Of a stretch of 41,033 nucleotides of DNA, positions 8,635 to 17,000 are shown one piece after another (position 1 is the first letter of the stretch; each line of letters opens with the position of its first letter). The DNA comes from Bacteroidaceae bacterium. Lineage in GTDB: Bacteria; Bacteroidota; Bacteroidia; Bacteroidales; Bacteroidaceae. The translations under genes were made by a program, and so were the position numbers. Below the pieces are notes generated by a model. It did no database searches, was not told where the DNA came from, and was given only the letters and a program-made list of their open reading frames with translations. Where the stretch lies: NCBI GenBank assembly GCA_017534535.1, contig JAFXVZ010000021.1:1-41033 (forward strand), given 5' to 3'.

Positions 8635-8663
8635 GGCTTTTTAAAATATTTTATCTAATTTTG
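8632..8663 (+). promoter_or_regulatory. rpoD promoter
   Basis: -33 TTTG (8632-8635), a 20-base spacer, then -7 TAATTTTG (8656-8663). The expected start is near 8668, giving a leader of about 24 bases to the ATG at 8692. Confidence 0.75.
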
Positions 8664-8691
8664 TACCCAAATTCGATTTTTGAGTTTTAGA

Positions 8692-9552
8692 ATGAGACAA
8701 TTAAAGATTACCAAAAGTATCACCAATCGCGAAAGCCAATCACTTGACAAATATCTGCAGGAGATAGGTCGTGAAGGATTGATTACTGTAGAAGAGGAAG
8801 TTGATTTGGCCCAGCGCATCCGAAAGGGTGACCGTGAGGCTTTGGAAAGGCTGACACGCGCAAACCTGCGTTTTGTGGTATCTGTGGCAAAACAGTACCA
8901 AAATCAAGGACTTAGTCTGCCAGACTTGATTAACGAGGGTAACCTCGGATTAATCAAGGCCGCTGAGAAATTCGATGAAACGCGTGGCTTTAAGTTTATC
9001 AGCTATGCCGTATGGTGGATACGTCAGTCAATCTTGCAAGCACTTGCCGAACAGTCAAGAATCGTTCGTCTGCCTCTGAACCAGGTGGGCTCACTGAACA
9101 AAATCAGTAAGGCTCTCTCTAAGTTTGAGCAGGAGAACGAAAGACGTCCATCGGCTGAAGAGCTTGCGGAAACACTGGATGTTCCGGTTGACAAGGTAGC
9201 AGATACCCTCAAGGTATCAGGTCGTCACATCTCTGTTGACGCACCTTTCGTGGAAGGTGAGGACAATAGTTTGCTTGATGTGCTGCCAAATGACGATTCC
9301 CCCATGGCCGATCGTGAATTGGTGAACGAGTCTCTTGCGAAGGAAATTGATAGAGCGCTTTCTACGTTAACCGATCGTGAGAAAGACATTATCCAGATGT
9401 TTTTCGGCATCGGTCAGCAGGAAATGACATTAGAGGAAATCGGCGACAAGTTTGGGCTCACTCGTGAGCGTGTTCGTCAGATTAAAGAAAAGGCAATCAG
9501 AAGATTGAGACAGAACAGTCGTAGTAAGTTGCTCAAGGCTTATTTGGGATAA
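8692..9552 (+). CDS. rpoD: Primary RNA polymerase sigma factor (RpoD/SigA)
   Basis: 286 aa starting [15 protein letters not shown] at the ATG 8692; an in-frame TTG at 8680 is too close to the promoter. Region 1.2 ([15 protein letters not shown]), region 2 ([43 protein letters not shown]), region 3 ([14 protein letters not shown]) and region 4 ([29 protein letters not shown]) are all present. Region 1.1 and the long non-conserved insert are absent, which is normal for Bacteroidota. It is the housekeeping factor expected to read the TTTG/TAnnTTTG promoters seen across this window. Its own promoter overlaps the degQ terminator. Confidence 0.96.
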   Translation: MRQLKITKSITNRESQSLDKYLQEIGREGLITVEEEVDLAQRIRKGDREALERLTRANLRFVVSVAKQYQNQGLSLPDLINEGNLGLIKAAEKFDETRGFKFISYAVWWIRQSILQALAEQSRIVRLPLNQVGSLNKISKALSKFEQENERRPSAEELAETLDVPVDKVADTLKVSGRHISVDAPFVEGEDNSLLDVLPNDDSPMADRELVNESLAKEIDRALSTLTDREKDIIQMFFGIGQQEMTLEEIGDKFGLTRERVRQIKEKAIRRLRQNSRSKLLKAYLG

Positions 9553-9580
9553 ATAGCCATATCAATTCCTAAAAAGATTA

Positions 9581-9619
9581 AAAACCGGCGTTCCTTTGTG
9601 GGAATACCGGTTTTTTTTT
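9581..9619 (+). terminator. Intrinsic terminator after rpoD
   Basis: An AAAACCGG arm (9581-9588) pairs with CCGGTTTT (9607-9614), and TTCC (9591-9594) with GGAA (9601-9604). A run of nine T follows. Confidence 0.85.
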
Positions 9620-9660
9620 CGTAACTTCGCAGCCTATAATGTTGTTAACTGATTGAAATG

Positions 9661-10086
9661 ATGAAACTGATAAAGATATTTTTTGCTATTCTGATGATGT
9701 TTGCTGTGACTCAGGTTTCAGCCAAGAAACCCAAGGAGCCCAAAGTTAAGGCTTCAAAGGATGCCATCATCCCTGTTTATGCTGTGGGCGTGGCTACATC
9801 GTTCAATGATACAGTGGCTTATTTTACGGATATGCAGGTGCTTACTGATGCTCTGCTTGATCATAAGATATACCTGCATCGACGCTCAGGTTACTCTTTC
9901 CAATTGCGTGACTACCTGCTTGCACAAGGCAAACAGGATTATACCTGTATGATTCTATTCCATCCCAAGAAAGCTAAGTTGGAGAAACAGTTGGCTAAGG
10001 TAAGGGCACGCTTTGCGAAAGACAATATCCAAGTGGCAGAGATTAAGGAACAGGACTTCCGCTTTACTAAGCCCGAAGAACTATAA
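9661..10086 (+). CDS. Small secreted protein of unknown function
   Basis: 141 aa from the ATG at 9661 (another ATG sits directly in front at 9658). It has a clear signal peptide (MKLIKIFFAILMMFAVTQVSA) followed by a Lys-rich segment and a mixed alpha/beta domain of about 110 residues (IIPVYAVGVATSFNDTVAYF; DYTCMILFHPKKAKLEK). I do not recognise the family. A possible -7 element, TAACTTCG, lies at 9622-9629 just after the rpoD terminator. The gene ends 16 bases before the first C11 protease gene and is probably co-transcribed with the pair, so it may be an accessory to them (inference). Confidence 0.75.
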   Translation: MKLIKIFFAILMMFAVTQVSAKKPKEPKVKASKDAIIPVYAVGVATSFNDTVAYFTDMQVLTDALLDHKIYLHRRSGYSFQLRDYLLAQGKQDYTCMILFHPKKAKLEKQLAKVRARFAKDNIQVAEIKEQDFRFTKPEEL

Positions 10087-10102
10087 TTATTCATTAACAC
10101 AA

Positions 10103-11452
10103 ATGCGTATCAAAGACTTACATCTGATTCCTTGGCTCCTGTGCAGCATACTCACCTTGGTGGCTTGTAGCAAAGATAATGACCCAAAACCTGATCCAGG
10201 TCCTGACCCATACGAAGTACCTCAGCCACCTGCTCAAGGTTCTGTGGCAGAACGTACCGTGCTCATCTATATGGTAGGCGACAACAACTTGAGTAGTTTT
10301 GCTTCCAGTGATTTGCTTGAGCTTTCGGAAGCAATCAAGAAGATGGATGCCAATACCTATAAGAATAACAACCTGCTGGTTTTCTACGATCAGAATTCTG
10401 AGTCTCTGAAGCCCAGTCTGTTTCGTTTGATTAAGACGGGAGATGTGAAAGTGTCGGATACTGACCCAAACAAAAAAGAGTTGGTCATCAATGTGCAACA
10501 TGAGAATATCATGGAGTATCCTAATGAAGTGACATCTACTGACCCTTCCATTATCAAGGAAGTAATGGACAAGGCTTTCAGCACTTTCCCTGCCAATAGT
10601 TATGGCTTTGTTTATTGGTCACATGGCGATGGGTGGTTGCCTGGGAAGCATCAGAATGTTGCCTTGCGGTCTCTTTCACCCATTAAGTGGATTGGCGTGG
10701 ATTGGAACAACAGTTCTGCCAATCAGTCGAATGCATTCAGGACAGGCATCATTGAATTGGCTCAGGTGCTGAAGTCTGCTCCTAAGAAGTTTGATTTCCT
10801 GTTGCTTGACGCCTGCTTTATGATGTCGATGGAAACTGCCTATGAACTGAAAGACTGTACGGACTATCTGATTGGTTCTCCCACTGAAACCCCTGGACCT
10901 GGTGCTCCTTATGAGCAAGTGGTGCCTGCTATGTTCTCTTTGTCAAATGCAGCGCTCAGAATGGGTGAGATTTATTTCAAGTATTACGATAATAAGTATA
11001 ATCCCAATGTCACGAACTCCAATTCCAACTGGACGGGTGGGGTCTCTATGACAGTGCTTGATTGTTCAAAGCTGAAAGAGTTGGCTATGGTTACCCGTGC
11101 CAAACTCCCATCACAGACATTTGATGTCAAGAATTTGCGTAGTAAGGTGTTCGATTACGATAAGCGGGGTAGTTCAAGTCATGTGGGGTATTACGATATA
11201 CAAGGCTTGATGGAGAATGTGCTTGCACCTGCTGATTATGTAGAATGGCAGAAAGCATATCAAAGTGCATTGACCTATTGGAACACCACCTCGCAGAATT
11301 ATTCTGCCATTGTCAAGATGTTCTCTATGGATGGTGCCAAAGGCGTTTCTCATTACATCCCGTCTTCTGACACTTCTGCAGCTGATAGGAACAAGGATTA
11401 TCATTCCACAGCCTGGTATCAGGATGCTGGTTTGGAAAGTATTGGTTGGTGA
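10103..11452 (+). CDS. Clostripain-family (peptidase C11) lipoprotein, copy 1
   Basis: 449 aa from the ATG at 10103; the upstream in-frame extension to 10013 would overlap the preceding gene and lacks a signal. Lipobox LTLVAC gives a lipidated Cys22, followed by an Asp/Pro-rich spacer (KPDPGPDP). The C11 catalytic dyad is visible: His174 in YWSHGDGW and Cys238 in LLDACFM, with the nearby SPTETPGPGAPYE loop. C11 enzymes are caspase-like cysteine proteases cleaving after Arg/Lys. The lipoprotein signal suggests the cell surface or periplasm. It is followed 17 bases later by a paralogue with the same architecture. Family assignment is firm; substrate unknown. Confidence 0.9.
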   Translation: MRIKDLHLIPWLLCSILTLVACSKDNDPKPDPGPDPYEVPQPPAQGSVAERTVLIYMVGDNNLSSFASSDLLELSEAIKKMDANTYKNNNLLVFYDQNSESLKPSLFRLIKTGDVKVSDTDPNKKELVINVQHENIMEYPNEVTSTDPSIIKEVMDKAFSTFPANSYGFVYWSHGDGWLPGKHQNVALRSLSPIKWIGVDWNNSSANQSNAFRTGIIELAQVLKSAPKKFDFLLLDACFMMSMETAYELKDCTDYLIGSPTETPGPGAPYEQVVPAMFSLSNAALRMGEIYFKYYDNKYNPNVTNSNSNWTGGVSMTVLDCSKLKELAMVTRAKLPSQTFDVKNLRSKVFDYDKRGSSSHVGYYDIQGLMENVLAPADYVEWQKAYQSALTYWNTTSQNYSAIVKMFSMDGAKGVSHYIPSSDTSAADRNKDYHSTAWYQDAGLESIGW

Positions 11453-11469
11453 AACGTTGAAGTACAGGT

Positions 11470-12876
11470 ATGAAGGACTTCCTTTTTCACAAAGGCTTAC
11501 GTGTGGCTTGTATGTTGATGGCCTGCGTCATCTGTTTCTCATGTGGAGGAGAAGATGATTCTGTTTTGCCTCCTACACCCACCAATCCCACGCATACTAC
11601 TGACCCAACTGAGCCAGTTAATCCTAGTGAGCCTACTAATCCTACAGACCCAGTTGAGCCCGCAGACCCAGTTGACCCCATAGGTCCGGTTGAGAATAAG
11701 CATCGCACTGTCATTCTGTACATGGCAGGTGATAACTCCCTAAGCCATTTCCTGCAAAATGACAATCATACGGGGGATATAGACGAACTTCTGCAAGGTG
11801 CTTCATCACTGGATGCTACATCCCTCAATACTAACAATGTATTAGTTTTTATCGATAATGCTGAGGCTGATTTCCTGCCTACCATTTGGCGATTAAGCTT
11901 GCAGGATGGTCAACCAGTCTTGCAGGTGGTGAAGCAATTTGAGACGGATGTGGTATCGACTGATCCATCTGTCATTCAGGAGGTGGTGGATTTTGCCAAA
12001 GAAAACTATCCTGCTGAGAGCTATGGATTTGTGTATTGGTCGCATGGAGATGGATGGTTACCCGACATGATTAGCAAACTCAGAACTAATAGTCCGCTAA
12101 GATTTATTGGCGTGGATCAGCAAAATGGTACTATTAAGAGTGAAAATGCCGTAAGGACCAACATTGCAGACCTGGCAAAGGTGTTGGGTTCATTGGGGCA
12201 GAAGTTTGAATTTGTGTTGTTTGATGCCTGCTATATGCTTTCTATGGAAGTGGCCTATGAGCTAAGGAATTGCACCGACTACCTCATTGCATCCCCTACG
12301 GAAACCCCTGCTTCAGGTGCTCCTTATGACACAGTACTGTCTGCTATGTTGAAAGATAGTGGTGTAGCACAGGATATTGGTAAACTTTTCTACGATTATT
12401 ATGCAGACAGGTATGATGGTTCGAACAACAATATACCATCTGGCGACAATTGGCATGGTGGTGTGGCAATTGGAGTCGTAGATTGTTCCAAGCTCGATGA
12501 TTTGGCAAGTGCTACATCCAAGGGTTTGCAGGGTGTGTTATCGTTAGAGAATGAGTCTTTGCGTCAGGATATCTTCAATTATGACCGTCGGGCTTACGTA
12601 GGTTTGCATTATTATTTTGATATGGTGGATTTGATGCAGGCGTTGATGCCATCTGATGCTTTCAATGCTTGGCTTAAAGCTTATCAAGATGCTTTGCCCT
12701 ATTGGCATTCCACCCCCAAGTTCTATGCCAGTGCCTCTCGCTGGTTCTCTTTAGAGGGCACACATGGCCTTACCCATTATATTCCCAAGAAAAACGATTG
12801 CTCTGCCAGCTCTGACATCGCCTATCGCTCTACCTCTTGGTATAAAGATGCCGGGTTAAGTCAGTTGGGATGGTGA
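11470..12876 (+). CDS. Clostripain-family (peptidase C11) lipoprotein, copy 2
   Basis: 468 aa; a tandem paralogue of the preceding gene. Lipobox ICFSC (Cys25) is followed by a longer Pro/Thr/Asp tether (residues about 34-73), built of degenerate repeats such as TDPTEP and NPTDPVEP, which would hold the protease away from the membrane. Catalytic His192 lies in YWSHGDGW and Cys254 in FDACYML; the SPTETPASGAPYD loop matches copy 1. Both catalytic residues are intact, so the duplicate is probably active. No terminator with a T-run follows at once; the gene ends at a gene-free region rich in palindromes. Confidence 0.9.
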   Translation: MKDFLFHKGLRVACMLMACVICFSCGGEDDSVLPPTPTNPTHTTDPTEPVNPSEPTNPTDPVEPADPVDPIGPVENKHRTVILYMAGDNSLSHFLQNDNHTGDIDELLQGASSLDATSLNTNNVLVFIDNAEADFLPTIWRLSLQDGQPVLQVVKQFETDVVSTDPSVIQEVVDFAKENYPAESYGFVYWSHGDGWLPDMISKLRTNSPLRFIGVDQQNGTIKSENAVRTNIADLAKVLGSLGQKFEFVLFDACYMLSMEVAYELRNCTDYLIASPTETPASGAPYDTVLSAMLKDSGVAQDIGKLFYDYYADRYDGSNNNIPSGDNWHGGVAIGVVDCSKLDDLASATSKGLQGVLSLENESLRQDIFNYDRRAYVGLHYYFDMVDLMQALMPSDAFNAWLKAYQDALPYWHSTPKFYASASRWFSLEGTHGLTHYIPKKNDCSASSDIAYRSTSWYKDAGLSQLGW

Positions 12877-12919
12877 TGGCTACTATAATTCTCGCAATTT
12901 TTTTTTTAAAGAAAAAAGG

Positions 12920-13222
12920 TACATAGTTACACTTTTGCCTATATCTGACTGATTGATAGCAGTATATCTGAGTGTATCTTTATGATAAAGTTACACTGGA
13001 TAAGATAAGGGTTGAACAACAGGTAAATAGTAGTTTCTTTACACCAAAACAAGTTGTTTTCGTACCGTTATCTTGCTACTTGAAGGGTGTTATGATAGTA
13101 TCTTCTCGCACCAAAACAAGTTGTTTTGGTGTTAGTGTACCTTAGTGTAACTTCTAAACAAAGTTACACTATAGGTAATTAACTATAGTACAAATGATTA
13201 ACATATAAAGTGTAACTATGTA
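12920..13222. repeat. Gene-free palindromic element with 16-bp terminal inverted repeats (MITE-like)
   Basis: The 374-base gap between the C11 gene and rlmH holds no protein gene. A perfect 16-bp inverted repeat bounds it (TACATAGTTACACTTT at 12920-12935; reverse complement at 13207-13222), with TA at both outer ends. Inside are five copies of AGTTACACT or its complement (12925, 12989, 13144, 13162, 13209). An 11-bp hairpin lies at 13143-13153/13161-13171. A 23-bp palindrome with 11-bp arms CACCAAAACAA lies at 13109-13131, and a partial copy at 13042-13060. The TA ends and absence of a transposase suggest a non-autonomous element; this is inferred. Confidence 0.6.
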
Positions 13223-13250
13223 TGTAAAATACATAAAAAAAATATGCAAG

Positions 13251-13724
13251 CTATTCGTGATGATACGGACTGCCATTTAGGATGCTCATGGCACGATAGA
13301 GTTGTTCAACGAAAATCAGGCGGATCATCTGGTGAGAAAAGGTCATCTTGCTCAGGGAAAGCTTCTCTTGTGATGCTTCATAGACTTTTGGGGAGAATCC
13401 ATAGGGTCCTCCGATGATGAAGACTAAACGGCGGTTGGTGGTGTTGAGCTTGCGTTTCATATAGTCGGCAAACTCTATGGAACGCATCTCCTTTCCGTGC
13501 TCGTCGAGTAAGACCACCGTATCGCCAGGTTGGAGCGACTTCAGGATGAGTTCTCCTTCTTTTTCCTTCTGTTGTTCCTCGCTCAGACTCTTGGTGTTCT
13601 TCAACTCAGGTATCACCTCTAAATCGAAGGAAATGTAGTGCTTGGTACGCTCCACATATTCGTCAATAGCTTGGACGAAATACTTCTCCACCGTCTTTCC
13701 AACAACCAATAATACTGTTTTCAT
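13251..13724 (-). CDS. rlmH: 23S rRNA (pseudouridine(1915)-N(3))-methyltransferase RlmH
   Basis: 157 aa, full length for the SPOUT-family RlmH, which methylates pseudouridine 1915 in helix 69 of 23S rRNA on the 70S ribosome. Visible family marks: the AdoMet-knot segment VFIIGGPYGFSPKVYE and the C-terminal SHQMIRLIFVEQLYRA followed by the terminal GSPYHHE. It is divergent from nadC. Its -7 element TAACTTTG (13751-13758, minus strand) faces the nadC promoter. Confidence 0.96.
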   Translation of the reverse strand: MKTVLLVVGKTVEKYFVQAIDEYVERTKHYISFDLEVIPELKNTKSLSEEQQKEKEGELILKSLQPGDTVVLLDEHGKEMRSIEFADYMKRKLNTTNRRLVFIIGGPYGFSPKVYEASQEKLSLSKMTFSHQMIRLIFVEQLYRAMSILNGSPYHHE

Positions 13725-13750
13725 GTTCTATGCCTATGGATTTCTGCCTC

Positions 13751-13787
13751 CAAAGTTAGCATTTTTCCCCGAATTTTACTACCTTTG
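13751..13787. promoter_or_regulatory. Divergent rlmH/nadC promoter region
   Basis: Minus strand: -7 TAACTTTG at 13758-13751 for rlmH. Plus strand: -7 TACCTTTG at 13780-13787 for nadC. Neither has a perfect TTTG -33. The two core promoters overlap, so the genes may interfere with each other's initiation. Confidence 0.5.
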
Positions 13788-13811
13788 CCCTATAATAAAT
13801 GCATTTATGAT

Positions 13812-14660
13812 ATGGAAAAGGAAAGAGAATTGATAGACAGACTGATTGATTTGTCGTTTGCAGAAGATATCGGTGATGGCGACCACACCACGTTATCATG
13901 TATCCCAGACACAGCGATGGGCAAGTCGAAGTTGCTCATCAAGGAAGAAGGCATCCTGGCAGGCGTGGAGATTGCCAAAGAAGTATTCCACCGTTTTGAC
14001 CCTGAATTGAAGGTGACAGTATTTATGGAAGATGGTACCCCTGTTAAGCCTGGTGATGTGGCAATGGTGGTGGAAGGCAAGGTGCAGAGTCTGTTACAGA
14101 CCGAGCGCCTGATGCTGAACATCATGCAACGCATGAGTGGCATCGCAACTATGACCCACAAATATCAGGAACGTCTGAAAGGCACCCATACCCATGTGTT
14201 GGATACCCGCAAGACTACCCCTGGTATGCGTATCTTGGAAAAGATGGCAGTGAAGATTGGTGGTGGTATGAACCATCGTATCGGCTTGTTTGACATGATT
14301 CTGCTGAAAGACAACCATGTGGACTTCGCTGGTGGCATTGACAAGGCAATTACCCGTGCCAAAGAATATTGTAAGGCTAAAGGCAAGAACCTGAAAATTG
14401 AGATTGAGGTACGTAACTTCGATGAGTTGCAGCAGGTGCTCGATTTGGGTGGTGTAGATCGTATTATGTTCGACAACTTTACCCCAGAGATGACTCGCAA
14501 GGCAGTAGAGATGGTGGGAGGCAGGTTTGAGACCGAGTCTTCTGGCGGTATCACATTCGATACCTTACGCGACTATGCCGAATGCGGGGTGGACTTTATC
14601 TCTGTAGGTGCCCTAACGCACTCAGTTAAGGGCTTGGATATGAGTTTCAAAGCGTGCTGA
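13812..14660 (+). CDS. nadC: Nicotinate-nucleotide pyrophosphorylase (carboxylating), quinolinate phosphoribosyltransferase
   Basis: 282 aa from ATG 13812; the frame is open from 13785, but that would start inside the promoter. It converts quinolinate and PRPP to nicotinate mononucleotide, CO2 and PPi in de novo NAD synthesis. Hallmarks: EDIGDGDHTT near the N-terminus, the TRKTTPGMRILEKMAVKIGGG active-site stretch, HRIGLFDMILLKDNH, IEIEVRN, MFDNFTPE and the SSGGI-SVGALTHS phosphate-binding end. nadA and nadB are not adjacent. Confidence 0.96.
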   Translation: MEKERELIDRLIDLSFAEDIGDGDHTTLSCIPDTAMGKSKLLIKEEGILAGVEIAKEVFHRFDPELKVTVFMEDGTPVKPGDVAMVVEGKVQSLLQTERLMLNIMQRMSGIATMTHKYQERLKGTHTHVLDTRKTTPGMRILEKMAVKIGGGMNHRIGLFDMILLKDNHVDFAGGIDKAITRAKEYCKAKGKNLKIEIEVRNFDELQQVLDLGGVDRIMFDNFTPEMTRKAVEMVGGRFETESSGGITFDTLRDYAECGVDFISVGALTHSVKGLDMSFKAC

Positions 14661-14676
14661 TGCCTCTGACATAAAG

Positions 14677-14712
14677 AATGGCTGTGCCCTTATGGGGGCA
14701 TAGCCATTGTTG
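14677..14712 (+). terminator. Terminator after nadC
   Basis: Arms AATGGCTGTGCCC (14677-14689) and GGGCATAGCCATT (14696-14708) form a 13-bp stem with one wobble pair and a 6-base loop. Only a weak GTTGTATT tract follows. Confidence 0.65.
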
Positions 14713-14815
14713 TATTAACACTTTTTAGCAATATTGTTTACCTCCCTTTTGGCTTTATCTCCGTCTAAGAGATAGAAAGCATAAGGAAATTGAGCGTAGA
14801 TGTAAGACGAAAGTT

Positions 14816-15379
14816 TTGGAAGCCGATGAGTTGAAACTGGTGGAGGGGTGTAGAAAAGGCGATGCGAACGCTCGCAAGCAACTATACACTCAATATGCGG
14901 AGCAAATGCTGGCCGTTTGCTATCGTTATACAGGTGATATGGAAGATGCTCACGATGTGTTGCACGATGGCTTTATCAAAATTTTCACCCATTTCTCTTT
15001 TAGGGGAGAAAGCTCGTTGAAAAGTTGGATGTACAAGGTGATGAGTTCACAAGCCGTAGATTTCATGCGTAAGAAACACACCGATGTCATTATGAGGATG
15101 GATGGAGAAGAGTTGCCTGATGTGGTGGATATCGACGAGAAAGCTGTGGCTGAAGAGGGTAGAGGCATAGACGAGCAGACGCTCATGCGGATGGTGGCAG
15201 GTTTGCCCGAAGGATGCAGGATGGTGTTCAACCTCTTTGTTTTCGAAGGGAAGGCGCACAAGGAGATAGCCGAACTGCTACATATCAAGCCTGATACATC
15301 GAAATCTCAGTTCCGTTATGCGAAAAGTTTGTTGGCTATAAAAATTAAACAATTTATCGAGCATGAAAGAGAACGATGA
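14816..15379 (+). CDS. ECF-type RNA polymerase sigma-70 factor
   Basis: 187 aa. Region 2 covers about 10-90 (YRYTGDMEDAHDVLHDGFIKIF and SSLKSWMYKVMSSQAVDFMRKK) and region 4 about 125-180 (MRMVAGLPEGCRMVFNLFVFEGKAHKEIAELL). The start is a TTG at 14816; no in-frame ATG or GTG precedes it before a stop, and starting later would cut into region 2. The downstream anti-sigma-like gene overlaps its end by 17 bases, the usual sign of a sigma/anti-sigma pair. Such factors answer envelope signals and often activate their own operon. No -33/-7 housekeeping element is obvious upstream. Confidence 0.9.
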   Translation: MEADELKLVEGCRKGDANARKQLYTQYAEQMLAVCYRYTGDMEDAHDVLHDGFIKIFTHFSFRGESSLKSWMYKVMSSQAVDFMRKKHTDVIMRMDGEELPDVVDIDEKAVAEEGRGIDEQTLMRMVAGLPEGCRMVFNLFVFEGKAHKEIAELLHIKPDTSKSQFRYAKSLLAIKIKQFIEHERER

Positions 15380-16427
15380 TTTGACGACGTTATTCCAACC
15401 CTTGGGCGATGTGAAGATGCAAGTAAAGGAAGGGTTCTGGGAAGGTTTGGAGAAAGACCTCACAGCCGTTATGGCTCAAACGGAAACTATGGTACCTGAA
15501 AACCGTGTCGTGCTTCGTCCTATCTATCAGCGTTGGGTGGCAGCTGCTTCTGTACTGCTCATTGTGGCAGCTGGTTCAATAGCTTTTTGGACTCTAAATT
15601 CTCAAGAACAAGAGATTCAGCAGGCTTTCAACGAGATTGTGGCCAATGCGGATGCTGTCGAGGTGGATGATTTGACGGAACCTGCTACACCTATTATTTA
15701 TAATAAGGAGATGTCGTCAATCGTCAATTGTCAATCATCAATCGTCAATCGTCAATCAGGCTTAATCCCCGCATCTTTGGGTGAAGTTGCAGAAGCTGAC
15801 GATGATGACGAAATGGTACCTGTAGAAGTAACTTTGCAGATTATTGAGCAAGGCTATTTCAAGGGAGGCAATCCGAATAATGGTTTGGTGAATGCTTCTA
15901 ACGGCAATCTGGCAAGTACAAATGGAGAGAATGCTACTCCAACTGTTGTAGAAGGTAAGGAATCCAAGTGGGCATTGAAGCCAGCTGTGGGTACGGCATT
16001 GCCAAAGGGCGAATTCAATATGCCACTCACGGCAGGTATGATGCTGGAACACAAGGTCAATAAGACTTTATCCGTAGAGGCGGGCTTGTTGTACAATTAT
16101 CTCCCTGTGCACGATGATGAGAATCAATCATCATTATCTCTACCTGTGAAGTTGGATGTGAATCTGGCTGAGGGTAAGAAGGTTGATTTGTATGCTACAG
16201 TAGGTGCTGTTGCAGAGAAGCTCTTGGGCAAGTCATTCAGTGAAGAACCTGTACAGTTAGCTGCTACCGCAGGCTTGGGAGTGCGCTATAAGTTAAATGA
16301 CAACCTCGCCATCTATGCGGAACCATCAGTATCCCATTACTTTGATACTGATGGCAATACTCGTACATTGCGAACAGAGCAGGCTGTCAATGTGAATCTA
16401 TTGTGCGGTGTCCGCATGAGTTATTAA
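15363..16427 (+). CDS. Anti-sigma-like membrane protein with C-terminal porin-like beta domain
   Basis: 354 aa. Residues 1-57 are cytoplasmic in type, one membrane helix spans about 58-78 (WVAAASVLLIVAAGSIAFWTL minus its ends), then comes a low-complexity linker (80-180), and residues about 185-354 are alternating beta strands resembling an outer-membrane-beta-barrel domain (LKPAVGTALPKGEF; LEHKVNKTLSVEAGLLYNY; LGVRYKLNDNLAIYAEPSVSHYF). The layout and its overlap with the sigma gene suggest an anti-sigma factor whose outer part is a barrel-like sensor. The linker residues 118-132 are encoded by six tandem 7-bp units (15716-15757), an in-frame copy of a repeat otherwise intergenic here. Function is inferred from context. 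Confidence 0.78.
   Translation: MKENDDLTTLFQPLGDVKMQVKEGFWEGLEKDLTAVMAQTETMVPENRVVLRPIYQRWVAAASVLLIVAAGSIAFWTLNSQEQEIQQAFNEIVANADAVEVDDLTEPATPIIYNKEMSSIVNCQSSIVNRQSGLIPASLGEVAEADDDDEMVPVEVTLQIIEQGYFKGGNPNNGLVNASNGNLASTNGENATPTVVEGKESKWALKPAVGTALPKGEFNMPLTAGMMLEHKVNKTLSVEAGLLYNYLPVHDDENQSSLSLPVKLDVNLAEGKKVDLYATVGAVAEKLLGKSFSEEPVQLAATAGLGVRYKLNDNLAIYAEPSVSHYFDTDGNTRTLRTEQAVNVNLLCGVRMSY
15716..15757 (+). repeat. Intragenic heptanucleotide repeat (GTCAATC, 6 units)
   Basis: Units GTCAATC, GTCAATT, GTCAATC, ATCAATC, GTCAATC, GTCAATC lie inside the anti-sigma-like gene. Six units make 42 bases, which keeps the frame; five or seven would not. The same unit forms an intergenic array at 35396-35458. 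Confidence 0.85.
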
Positions 16428-16447
16428 CCCATTAAATCCACAACAAT

Positions 16448-16984
16448 ATGAGAGCGAAGATGCAAAACTGGTTGTCGCTGATGCTGTTGTCATTGGCACT
16501 GACATGGGTTTCCTGTTCAGACGATACGTTGGATATGGAAAATCCTGATGTGGATTTGTTTGTCAAGTTGCTCAAGTCGGGTACCTTGGCAGTGAATGAA
16601 GAAACGGGCATGGTGACAATGCCTAACTTCACAACGGATGATATAGAGGGTCTGTTGCGTTATGCTGAAGACCTGAGCGAGATATCTTCTTTCCCCTTAG
16701 CACCAGTGTCTTATTTGGCAGGGGGTAAGCCTCGATTGGGTGAATGTATCCTTTGGATGGTGGAATCTATCCGTTTGGGCACGAATGCTTCATTGGGTTG
16801 TCGTATGGTGCACAAGGATGCAGTGAACTACGAGGGTATCTACTTCCTAAATGACGATGAATTGTTGGATGCAGCAGCTCATTACCGAAGGTGGTGGAAC
16901 AAGGTAAATCATGCAGGAGGATTGTCGGTGATAGATGCTTCCGGTAATGAACCTTTAGCGGACTCGGATTATAGGTGGTGGTGA
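16448..16984 (+). CDS. Putative lipoprotein of the ECF sigma operon (DUF4943-like)
   Basis: 178 aa with a signal and lipobox (LALTWVSC, Cys23) followed by SDDTLDME. The body contains VDLFVKLLKSGTL, MPNFTTDDIEGLLRYA and GECILWMVESIRLG, and ends DYRWW. The layout resembles Bacteroidota DUF4943 proteins as I remember them, but I cannot confirm this by eye. It starts 20 bases after the anti-sigma-like gene and is 16 bases from the next gene, so it belongs to the same transcript and is probably an envelope component controlled by the ECF factor. Confidence 0.75.
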   Translation: MRAKMQNWLSLMLLSLALTWVSCSDDTLDMENPDVDLFVKLLKSGTLAVNEETGMVTMPNFTTDDIEGLLRYAEDLSEISSFPLAPVSYLAGGKPRLGECILWMVESIRLGTNASLGCRMVHKDAVNYEGIYFLNDDELLDAAAHYRRWWNKVNHAGGLSVIDASGNEPLADSDYRWW

Positions 16985-17000
16985 TAAATCCCTAATCTTA

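Noticed and set aside
12920-13222. Invertible promoter segment
   Set aside because: The inverted repeats bracket a region between two convergent gene ends, so there is no gene start for an inverting promoter to drive, and no invertase is nearby.
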